In this document: positions 1 to 4,748 of the stretch, piece after piece
Layout of the letters: every line of letters starts with the position of its first letter
Position numbering within the stretch: position 1 is the stretch's first letter
Notes under the pieces: model-generated
What the model was told of the DNA's origin: nothing
The model's input: only the letters and a program-made list of their open reading frames with translations
The model's database searches: none
Assembly (NCBI GenBank): GCA_028875335.1
Contig: JAPPEF010000390.1
Span: 1 to 9,990 of the forward strand
Source: Gemmatimonadota bacterium
GTDB lineage: Bacteria > Latescibacterota > UBA2968 > UBA8231
DNA length: 9,990 nucleotides
Reading direction: 5' to 3'
Made by a program: the position numbers and the translations under genes

Positions 1-290
1 TCAACGCCCTCGTCGTCGAGCGCATCGGCCCCACCGACGCCGAACTCGACACCGATGACGCGCTCGACGAATGGATGCGGCGCGAAGTGGGCACCAGCCA
101 CCATATCTCCTCGACCTGCAAGATGGGACCGGCGAGCGATTCGATGGCCGTCGTCGATCAGTACGGCCGGGTGCACGGCCTCGAAAACCTGCGCGTCGCC
201 GACGCGGCCATCATGCCCGACTGCGTGCGCGCCAACACCAACATTACCTCAATGGCCATTGGCGAGCGCATCGCCGATCTCATGCGCTGA
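1..290 (+). CDS. GMC-family flavin oxidoreductase, C-terminal fragment
   Basis: The reading frame is open from base 3 and stops with TGA at 288-290; the N-terminal part, including the FAD-binding Rossmann region, lies before the window. The visible end carries the GMC C-terminal hallmarks: a His-containing stretch S-H-H-I-S-S-T-C-K-M-G, then V-V-D-x-Y-G-R-V-H-G-L-E-N-L-R-V-A-D-A-A-I-M-P, then A-N-T-N-I-T and I-G-E-R-I-A-D. In this family the His of the H-x-x-(S/G)-T-x-(R/K)-M-G motif and the Asn/His of the later N-T-N segment sit at the active site next to the flavin. Members oxidise alcohols or sugars (choline, glucose and related substrates). The substrate cannot be told from the tail. It is followed 7 bases later by a secreted-protein gene. 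The family call is secure; the specific activity is unknown. Confidence 0.9.
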   Translation, partial: NALVVERIGPTDAELDTDDALDEWMRREVGTSHHISSTCKMGPASDSMAVVDQYGRVHGLENLRVADAAIMPDCVRANTNITSMAIGERIADLMR

Positions 291-297
291 AAAGACC

Positions 298-996
298 ATG
301 GGCGCTGTAAGCCGTTGCGGGAACATCCGCCTCGTGTCGATGGCGGTGCTGCTGACTGTGTTGGTCGCCTTCCCGGTCTGTGCGGACAAGGAGTTTCAGA
401 AGAACCTCTTGGACACTTCCCGCAAGTTCGTGGAAATGATTAAGGAGTTGTCCGCGGACGGCAGGATCTCCGCTCAGGAGGTACAGCAGATAAGATCACT
501 GGTAATCAAGCTTAAAAAGATCATCTATGCGCTTCCCTGCGGGTCCGCCTTTTGGTATTACGACCTCGCCGGCAAGCAGATGCTCTACAAGGGACCGGCA
601 CCGGAGTGCCGTCTCATAACAACCAAGAGCGGTGGATTGCCATGGAACACCGCTGCGTTTTTGGTGCCACCCGACGACGAGAGCACGGCGACGGTGACCA
701 GCCCAGTGGCCGAGCCGGTGGCCTTTAGCCTGTACGCGAACTATCCCAACCCATTCAACGCCGAAACGCAGATCGTCTATACCCTCTCCGAGGTCGGGCC
801 GGTGGAATTGGCCATTTACAATGTCCGGGGACAGCGGGCGCGCACCTTAGTCCAAGGCGTACGGGCGGCGGGACGCTACCAGATTGTCTGGAATGGCCGC
901 AGCGACAGCGGGGCGGCGTTGGCCAGCGGGGTGTATTTGTACCGGCTCGCCAGCGCACAGGAGGTACGGGTGCGGCGGCTGGTGTTGATAAAATAA
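298..996 (+). CDS. Small secreted protein with C-terminal FlgD-like / type IX-type sorting domain
   Basis: This 232-residue protein starts at ATG 298, just after the GMC gene. The reading frame is open further upstream, but that stretch overlaps the GMC gene and looks non-coding. The start is supported by a signal peptide: Arg residues at 6 and 11, a hydrophobic core at 15-28, and likely cleavage after V-C-A at residue 29. The Shine-Dalgarno match is weak. Residues 30-80 are helical and charged. A middle section with Cys81 and Cys104 could form a disulphide. From about 141 the protein has the classic sorting module: N-Y-P-N-P-F-N at 148-154, then Y-N-V-R-G-Q and S-G-V-Y-L-Y-R-L, ending in basic-hydrophobic R-R-L-V-L-I-K. 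In FCB-group bacteria this module directs export to the surface or outside; that role here is inferred. The N-terminal 100 residues match no family I recognise, so the function is unknown. Confidence 0.85.
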   Translation: MGAVSRCGNIRLVSMAVLLTVLVAFPVCADKEFQKNLLDTSRKFVEMIKELSADGRISAQEVQQIRSLVIKLKKIIYALPCGSAFWYYDLAGKQMLYKGPAPECRLITTKSGGLPWNTAAFLVPPDDESTATVTSPVAEPVAFSLYANYPNPFNAETQIVYTLSEVGPVELAIYNVRGQRARTLVQGVRAAGRYQIVWNGRSDSGAALASGVYLYRLASAQEVRVRRLVLIK

Positions 997-1040
997 AAAG
1001 AAGTAAGTAATACCCTACGACGTAGGTGCGATACGACACA

Positions 1041-1076
1041 GGGCCGTCCAACATCTGCTTGGACGGCCCTTGTTTT
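1041..1076 (+). terminator. Intrinsic terminator after the secreted-protein gene
   Basis: A perfect 11-bp stem (GGGCCGTCCAA at 1041-1051 with TTGGACGGCCC at 1059-1069) encloses a 7-base loop and is followed by TTGTTTT. It lies 45 bases after the stop codon at 996. It closes the GMC/secreted-protein transcript and marks the left edge of the AT-rich island. Confidence 0.88.
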
Positions 1077-1136
1077 AGGATTTATATACCTACTGACTTT
1101 ATTTGTCCAAAACCCCATCTTAAAAGGAGGAATGAA

Positions 1137-1229
1137 ATGAATGCGACCGTCGATGAATTGATTGTTATAAGTAATACTATTGGGATCTATTTATCCTTCT
1201 TCCTTTTCATGTCTCCCGGAACATGCTGA
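1137..1229 (+). CDS. Short ORF (30 residues) with a perfect ribosome binding site; possibly the remnant of a truncated gene
   Basis: An ATG at 1137 lies 6 bases behind AAAAGGAGG (1122-1130), the strongest Shine-Dalgarno match in the window. The peptide starts M-N-A-T-V-D-E-L-I-V-I-S-N-T-I-G and then becomes hydrophobic (I-Y-L-S-F-F-L-F-M). Its last 43 bases (1187-1229) run antisense to the end of the minus-strand 83-residue gene. Two readings are possible: a real hydrophobic micropeptide, or the intact start of a longer gene whose body was lost when the adjacent cassette arrived. I recognise no homologue. Confidence is low because only the ribosome site supports it. Confidence 0.3.
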   Translation: MNATVDELIVISNTIGIYLSFFLFMSPGTC

Positions 1230-1438
1230 ACACCAACTACATTCGGACCATTATGAATCATATAAATCGGATTACCCTCATGATCCCACTGATCTACATA
1301 ACGATCAACCCGAGTAATTGTTGGTTTAAAATTCAAAATCGTCCCGTCCTCCAAATGAATTTCTATATACCTTTCAATGGTATGACGGATGGGTACGTTT
1401 GCCTTCTTGCCTTGTGGGTTAAATCTAAGTTCGGCCAT
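1187..1438 (-). CDS. Conserved small protein, orphan paralogue of the 86-residue protein at 2086
   Basis: This is an 83-residue protein of unknown function. The ATG at 1438-1436 has an AAGGAA ribosome site 4 bases upstream. It is clearly homologous to the plus-strand protein at 2086-2346: both begin M-A-E and share L-E-D-G-T-I-L (here 29-35), K-P (38-39), Q-W-D-x-E-G-N-P-I-Y (50-59) and a K-R-K tail. The pattern of short beta-strand-like segments suggests a small beta-rich fold. There is no signal peptide or membrane segment. It sits 77 bases downstream of a 33-residue basic peptide on the same strand, probably in one transcript. Unlike its paralogue, it is not followed by the 154- and 147-residue partners. 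Its DNA also resembles the paralogue around the Q-W-D-x-E-G-N-P-I-Y codons, which argues for a duplication. No function is assignable. Confidence 0.8.
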   Translation of the reverse strand: MAELRFNPQGKKANVPIRHTIERYIEIHLEDGTILNFKPTITRVDRYVDQWDHEGNPIYMIHNGPNVVGVQHVPGDMKRKKDK

Positions 1439-1515
1439 CGTATTCCTTTTTATTCGTATTGATGATGGTTTTTAGACTGCCCAGACGGAAAGCATCTGGA
1501 CCGTCCGTGGTAAAA

Positions 1516-1617
1516 CTACTTACAGCTTTTACGTCCGGGCTTCGGCTTACTACGGACATGGGCCTTTACGTGGACTGTTTTGGGTCCGGGCTTAGACCCT
1601 CGTTTAGCATTTCTCAT
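1516..1617 (-). CDS. Highly basic 33-residue microprotein
   Basis: The ORF runs from ATG (1617-1615) to TAG (1518-1516). An AAAAGGA ribosome site ends about 8 bases before the start. The peptide is dominated by Lys, Arg, Pro and Gly: it starts M-R-N-A-K-R-G-S-K-P-G-P-K, has a centre T-V-H-V-K-A-H-V-R-S-K-P-K-P-G-R-K, and ends S-C-K. It has almost no acidic residues and no membrane segment. The K-P-G-P / K-P-G-R pairs come from a repeated DNA word (GTCCGGGCTT read on the plus strand). The basic V-x-V-K-x-H-x-R-S-K-P core suggests nucleic-acid binding, as in other small basic proteins, but this is inference. It precedes the 83-residue gene and lies downstream of a candidate promoter at 1709-1737. 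The good ribosome site and strongly biased composition make a real gene likely. Confidence 0.55.
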   Translation of the reverse strand: MRNAKRGSKPGPKTVHVKAHVRSKPKPGRKSCK

Positions 1618-1648
1618 GCTGTTTGTCCTTTTGGTAGTGTGAGAATAG

Positions 1649-1681
1649 GGCACTGGAGTAGGCTGGAGGCCCTCCAGCGCC
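1649..1681 (-). promoter_or_regulatory. Leader with two mutually exclusive hairpins before the basic microprotein
   Basis: Read on the minus strand, GCTGGAG can pair with the adjacent CTCCAGC (7 bp, 3-base loop; plus-strand 1662-1678). Alternatively GGCGCTGGAG can pair with the more distal CTCCAGTGCC (10 pairs, one of them G-U; plus-strand 1672-1681 with 1649-1658). The two structures share the same CTGGAG arm, so only one can form. They would lie in the 5' leader if transcription starts at the promoter near 1709. No T-run follows either stem, so a classic terminator is not indicated. Confidence 0.35.
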
Positions 1682-1708
1682 CCGCCGGGCTTTCCGATAG
1701 CTATTATA

Positions 1709-1737
1709 ATTTAAATGAAATCCATTAACTTGTCCAA
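1709..1737 (-). promoter_or_regulatory. Candidate sigma-70-type promoter for the minus-strand unit
   Basis: On the minus strand, TTGGAC (plus 1732-1737) and TTAAAT (plus 1709-1714) are separated by 17 bases. A TATAAT lies just beyond (plus 1703-1708) but at a poorer spacing. It would drive the 33- and 83-residue genes with a leader of roughly 85 bases. Pattern match only. Confidence 0.4.
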
Positions 1738-2025
1738 TCGAGCTTTTATTTTTCTTTTGACATTGGGTAACTTATCCTTTGACATTTAGTTATGAAGATT
1801 GAGGCCCAAAGCCTTATGGCGCTCTTAGGCGCTTGGGAAACCATCGTTTATGGAGCCCCGAGCATAGTATTCCCATCACCTACTCTTTGGTGTAAAGACT
1901 ATATCTTACAATAGGTTATACTAGAAGAATGCCGAAAAGTGAAGGTCCTTAATGGGCGTTTTGGGCACTTAGGCATATAATTCCTAAAAAATTGTTGGTC
2001 TATCTGGGCTGCACAGGTGGGCACT

Positions 2026-2053
2026 TTGACGGAGGGCTTTTCTTGTGTATCAT
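2026..2053 (+). promoter_or_regulatory. Candidate sigma-70-type promoter for the three-gene unit
   Basis: TTGACG (2026-2031) and TATCAT (2048-2053) are 16 bases apart, ending 32 bases before the ATG at 2086. It is the best promoter-like match upstream of the cassette and overlaps the second TGGGCACTT repeat (2018-2026). Pattern match only. Confidence 0.45.
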
Positions 2054-2085
2054 AGACGATAACCCTTAAGAGAGGAAACAAGGAG

Positions 2086-2346
2086 ATGGCGGAACGTTCT
2101 AGAACGGTGCAAGATGCTTTCGGCAGAAATGTCGAGGGTAGAGATGTTGACATAAGCGAATCGACAGAGCGGTTTAGTGAATTGAGGCTTGAGGACGGGA
2201 CAATACTAAGGGTTAAGCCGAGCGTACTTCAGGTTACTCGCTTGGTTGAACAGTGGGATCCTGAAGGTAATCCAATTTATGTCGTCAGGAGCCAAAATTT
2301 AGTATTAGTCTCCGAAGCACCAGCGGAACTCAAAAGAAAGAGTTAG
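2086..2346 (+). CDS. Conserved small protein, first gene of the three-gene cassette
   Basis: This is an 86-residue protein of unknown function. It shares with the 83-residue minus-strand protein the M-A-E start, L-E-D-G-T-I-L (35-41), K-P (44-45), Q-W-D-P-E-G-N-P-I-Y (56-65) and the K-R-K end. I recall similar short hypothetical proteins in cyanobacteria and other phyla with an E-D-G-T-hydrophobic...E-Y/W-D-x-E-G-N-P-hydrophobic-Y pattern, none characterised. The ATG at 2086 directly follows AAGGAG, which is too close to act as its Shine-Dalgarno; AGAGGA at 2071-2076 has workable spacing. The conserved M-A-E supports this start. It is followed 5 bases later by the 154-residue gene, so co-transcription is likely. 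There is no signal peptide or membrane segment. Confidence 0.82.
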   Translation: MAERSRTVQDAFGRNVEGRDVDISESTERFSELRLEDGTILRVKPSVLQVTRLVEQWDPEGNPIYVVRSQNLVLVSEAPAELKRKS

Positions 2347-2351
2347 TAAAG

Positions 2352-2816
2352 ATGGAAGCTGTTCTTGCTCCCGCTTCTTATATCACTAACAGTCAATTTA
2401 GGTGGCCTGGGCACCTCCACCCTATCGTCACCGTCTATAGTTGGGATGACAGCGATCCTAAAGAGATCTCCTCAAGTTTTAACAGTGCTCCTGTTATCAC
2501 TGATGTAGGATTGCCAGAATCTTCAGAATTTTTATTTATGCAGCTAGTAAAACAGTGGCATATAGAGAAGGGAGCCATGTCTTTAATCTCAGAAATGGTC
2601 AGTTGCCCTTCGTATCAGAAGATTATCAGTATGGGAGAAGAAGCGGTCCCACAGATATTGGACCTATTTAAAGATGGGGATACTAATCCCGCCTTTTGGC
2701 TTCCCGCTCTTGAGTCTATAACTGGCGAAGATCCGGTTACAGAAGATATGTATGGCGATAGGGCTAAGATAGCTCAGGCGTGGCTTTCATGGGCAAAAGA
2801 GAAGAATGTTAGGTAA
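2352..2816 (+). CDS. Uncharacterised conserved protein (Y-Q-x-I-I-x-M-G / W-L-x-W family)
   Basis: This is a 154-residue soluble protein. Residues 1-55 look variable and low in structure. Residues 60-150 match a family I recognise only as conserved hypothetical: an F-x-x-L-x-x-Q-W-x-x-E opening, M-V-x-x-P-x-Y-Q-K-I-I-x-M-G (83-95), A-V-P-x-I-L (98-103), A-L-x-x-I-T-G-E-D-P-V (119-129) and a closing A-Q-A-W-L-S-W-A (141-148). It looks entirely helical, perhaps a short HEAT-like bundle; this is inference. It starts 5 bases after the 86-residue gene and overlaps the next gene by 11 bases, which points to coupled translation. I believe members often sit beside proteins like the 147-residue one here. 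That would suit a two-protein complex or an effector/immunity-type pair, but no function is known to me. Confidence 0.8.
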   Translation: MEAVLAPASYITNSQFRWPGHLHPIVTVYSWDDSDPKEISSSFNSAPVITDVGLPESSEFLFMQLVKQWHIEKGAMSLISEMVSCPSYQKIISMGEEAVPQILDLFKDGDTNPAFWLPALESITGEDPVTEDMYGDRAKIAQAWLSWAKEKNVR

Positions 2817-3249
2817 TCAGAATCAACTATTCAAGGACTTCCCAAAGCTTAATTCTAGTAACTGTCATATAACGAGTCTACATGATGAAAATTATAATTG
2901 CATAGCATGGGCGGCTGAGTCTACATCTGCGTGGTGGTCGCCTGAAAAGGGGTGTTTTTGGCCTTCTAGTGCTCCCAGACAAAATACCGTAGCAGCATAT
3001 ATATCTGCGTTTGCCACGCTCGGATATGAAAAATGTCAAAATGGGGATTTAGAAAAAGATTACGAAAAAGTAGCTATCTTCGTCCAAGACGGCACACCTA
3101 AACATATGGCGAGGCAATTGGAAAACGGATGGTGGACAAGCAAGCTCGGACCCCTAGAGGATATTGCACATAGGGCAGTAGGGGATGTGAGCGGATCACT
3201 TTACGGAATCCCAGTCCAGTTTATGAAGCGAGTTAAGTCAATCCAGTAG
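2806..3249 (+). CDS. Uncharacterised Y-N-C-I-A-W-A protein, possible cysteine-hydrolase fold
   Basis: This is a 147-residue protein whose ATG lies inside the preceding gene (11-base overlap). It matches a conserved hypothetical family; DUF7689 may be its name, but I am not certain of the number. The motifs are Y-N-C-I-A-W-A (30-36), W-W-x-P and F-W-P (43-53), A-F-A-T-L-G-Y-E (68-75), E-K-V-A-I-F (87-92), H-M-A-R-Q-L-E-N-G-W-W-T-S-K-L-G (100-115), E-D-I-A-H (118-122) and a Y-G close (133-134). Cys32 at a helix start, then strands, then His100 and an acidic Glu118/Asp119, follow the order seen in NlpC/P60- and papain-like hydrolases. That analogy is my inference; no activity is established. There is no signal peptide, so it is probably cytoplasmic. 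Last gene of the unit, followed by hairpins and a strong terminator. Confidence 0.82.
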   Translation: MLGNQNQLFKDFPKLNSSNCHITSLHDENYNCIAWAAESTSAWWSPEKGCFWPSSAPRQNTVAAYISAFATLGYEKCQNGDLEKDYEKVAIFVQDGTPKHMARQLENGWWTSKLGPLEDIAHRAVGDVSGSLYGIPVQFMKRVKSIQ

Positions 3250-3301
3250 AAGTCATCTCATAAACTCCGAATACGTCATTTATGTAGGTATGGGGTTGAT
3301 G

Positions 3302-3326
3302 GCATTTAGAGATGGCTCCTAAATGC
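3302..3326 (+). other. Short inverted repeat after the cassette
   Basis: A perfect 8-bp stem (GCATTTAG at 3302-3309 with CTAAATGC at 3319-3326) has a 9-base loop, 52 bases past the cassette's last stop. No T-run follows. It may be an RNA-stability hairpin at the mRNA 3' end; a role is not proven. Confidence 0.35.
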
Positions 3327-3362
3327 TTCAGAGCTAAACAGAGGATCCCTAAATAATATTTG

Positions 3363-3403
3363 CAAAAGCCCCTTGGCTCCATATCAGAGTCCGGGGGCTT
3401 TTG
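3363..3403. terminator. Bidirectional intrinsic terminator
   Basis: CAAAAGCCCC (3363-3372) pairs perfectly with GGGGCTTTTG (3394-3403). An inner stem follows (GGCTC at 3375-3379 with GAGTCC at 3387-3392, one bulge) around a 7-base loop. A-runs and T-runs flank it on both sides, so it can stop the plus-strand cassette (stop 3249) and the convergent minus-strand dehydrogenase (stop 3451). It marks the right edge of the AT-rich island. Confidence 0.85.
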
Positions 3404-3450
3404 TCTACAGGTTAGGCACTATATGTATATAATTCTCTTGGGACGGTCTA

Positions 3451-4533
3451 CTAGCCCATCCGCAACGCCCGATCCGCCAGCGGCAAATCCACCCGCCCAT
3501 TGCCCTGCCGATGCGACTCGCGCAAACCAATGGCGATCTCCAGCGCCTCGCGCCCAAATTCCCCCGGGCAAATCCGCTCTTCTCCCTCTTCAATCGCCCG
3601 ACAGACGCCCTCAATCGCATCGACCATGGACGAGCGCAGGTGCCACGGGTTGGGGAACTGCCGCTGAACCGGCTCGCCGGTCTCTGGGTGCGCCCCCCAC
3701 AGCTCAAATTGCGCGTGGGCGTTGCGCGTGACGATCATCCCGCGCTCGCCGGTAAACTCCAAGGTCCATGCATGCCCTGAGCGGTCGGCGCGGGAGTTCA
3801 AAAAGCCGCGCACTCCATTGGCGTAGGCAATGTAGCCCGAGCCGGATAAATCCCGGTCGGCCGCGGCCTGCGCATCGTCGTCCATCTCGCCCATCACCCA
3901 CTCGGCCGGCGCTCCGGCAAACAGCCGAAACAGAGCCAGCGTATGGCTTTGCAGATTCGACAGGCTGTGCGGGCTGTGGCAGATCATGGAGCGCAACCGG
4001 CCAATCGCCCCGTCTGCTATGGCCTGACGCGCATTGGTGTACCAGTTGTACCAGTTGAGATGGCAGGCGATGGACAGAATGGTGCCGCTCGCCTTGCACG
4101 CCGCGATCATGGCATCGGTCTCGGCCAAGGTGCGGCACATCGGCTTGGTGGCAAAGATCGCCCGCACTCCGGCCTCGGCTAGGCCGATGACCACCTCGGC
4201 GCGCTCGTCGGGCCGCGTCGTCACCGCCACTACGTCGGGCTGCTCTTGGACGACCAACTCGCGATAGTCTTCGTACAGGGCGTCCACCCCCCAGCGCTGG
4301 GCAAAGTCGTCCAGCTTGGCCCGGTCCACGTCGGCCGCGCCGATCAACTCAATACCCCGCGCTTCGATCATCGCCGGGGCATGTGCCCACGGCCACGGAT
4401 AGTGCGGCATCCCGATGTGCTCGTCGTCAATGGTGCTGCCCATCCGCCCGCAGCCGACCACTGCGCCGCGATACGTTCCGCGCGGCTGCGTCGCCGCGAT
4501 CTGTTCATAGGCTTTGCCCAACGGTTGTGCCAT
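3451..4533 (-). CDS. Gfo/Idh/MocA-family NAD(P)-dependent sugar dehydrogenase
   Basis: This is a 360-residue cytoplasmic oxidoreductase. The start is set at ATG 4533-4531 because AGAGGAGA lies 6 bases upstream; the 32 codons of open frame further upstream (to 4629) look like untranslated leader. The N-terminal Rossmann domain shows G-A-V-V-G-C-G-R-M-G (23-32), with A-A-D-V-D (66-70) ending the second strand, and D-V-V-A-V-T-T (100-106). The usual E-K-P motif appears as T-K-P (129-131). The C-terminal half has the alpha/beta substrate domain, with C-H-L-N-W-Y-N-W (157-164) and a His near 197 where the family's catalytic His normally falls. It probably oxidises or reduces a sugar, inositol or sugar-derived substrate; which one is not visible. 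It diverges from the TIM-barrel isomerase gene, suggesting shared control from 4534-4748. Confidence 0.88.
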   Translation of the reverse strand: MAQPLGKAYEQIAATQPRGTYRGAVVGCGRMGSTIDDEHIGMPHYPWPWAHAPAMIEARGIELIGAADVDRAKLDDFAQRWGVDALYEDYRELVVQEQPDVVAVTTRPDERAEVVIGLAEAGVRAIFATKPMCRTLAETDAMIAACKASGTILSIACHLNWYNWYTNARQAIADGAIGRLRSMICHSPHSLSNLQSHTLALFRLFAGAPAEWVMGEMDDDAQAAADRDLSGSGYIAYANGVRGFLNSRADRSGHAWTLEFTGERGMIVTRNAHAQFELWGAHPETGEPVQRQFPNPWHLRSSMVDAIEGVCRAIEEGEERICPGEFGREALEIAIGLRESHRQGNGRVDLPLADRALRMG

Positions 4534-4748
4534 GTCGTATCTCCTCTGCGTAAAATTGCTAAAAAGGGTCTGATTAACTAGAATAAGATGTGCGCTTTGC
4601 TTCCTCCTACCAAGGAAGAAGCCTCCCATGCACGTCGATATTCAGCAATTTAACTGACGTTACGCAGTACGTGGCCGGTGGCCGCTGTAGGGGGCGGTTT
4701 GAAACCGCCCCCTACCTGGGTGCTTAACATCAGAATTTAATTTGAGCT
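4534..4748. other. Divergent intergenic region of the sugar locus
   Basis: The 215 bases between the dehydrogenase and isomerase starts contain an imperfect inverted repeat (arms 4546-4560 and 4644-4667) and a near-perfect 29-base palindrome (4687-4715). The dehydrogenase ribosome site lies at its left edge. I see no strong sigma-70 match on either strand. TTGAAA at 4699-4704 inside the palindrome, with TTAACA 19 bases on, is a weak candidate for the isomerase side. Confidence 0.5.
4687..4715. repeat. REP-like dispersed palindrome (GTAGGGGGCGGTTT-type)
   Basis: GTAGGGGGCGGTTT (4687-4700) and AAACCGCCCCCTAC (4702-4715) form a 14-bp perfect stem around a single central base. Similar GTAGGGGC.../...GCCCCTAC palindromes recur between genes in many environmental bacterial genomes, and REP elements mobilised by TnpA-REP enzymes begin with GTAG. 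No T-run follows, and it lies upstream of a gene rather than at a gene end, so a terminator is unlikely. Only one copy is in the window. Confidence 0.6.

Larger units (their letters stand above)
1618..2085. other. 468-base divergent intergenic region of the AT-rich island
   Basis: This space separates the minus-strand unit (33- and 83-residue genes) from the plus-strand unit (86-, 154- and 147-residue genes). It holds a candidate minus promoter (1709-1737), a candidate plus promoter (2026-2053), overlapping hairpins (1649-1681), and two short direct-repeat pairs: TTTGACATT at 1756-1764 and 1778-1786, and TGGGCACTT at 1962-1970 and 2018-2026. I found no convincing gene on either strand; the 40-codon plus ORF from 1792 has no ribosome site. 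Because of its length it could also encode a small RNA, but nothing shows that directly. Confidence 0.6.

Noticed and set aside
1014..1026. Imperfect palindrome CCTACGACGTAGG before the first terminator.
   Set aside because: Short, with an odd centre and no nearby promoter; the adjacent strong hairpin explains termination.
1521..1600. GTCCGGGCTT repeated twice, recalling the conserved GTCCGGGCT word of RNase P RNA.
   Set aside because: The other conserved RNase P segments and pairing are absent, and both copies are codons for Lys-Pro-Gly in the minus-strand basic peptide.
1792..1914. A plus-strand ORF of about 40 codons (M-K-I-E-A-Q-S-L...) in the divergent intergenic region.
   Set aside because: No ribosome binding site, no recognisable composition or motif, and the region is better explained as regulatory.
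1086..3291. ATACCTAC (1086-1093) and its inverse GTAGGTAT (3284-3291) near the two ends of the AT-rich island.
   Set aside because: Eight bases is within chance for this distance, and there is no recombinase gene or target-site duplication to support element ends.
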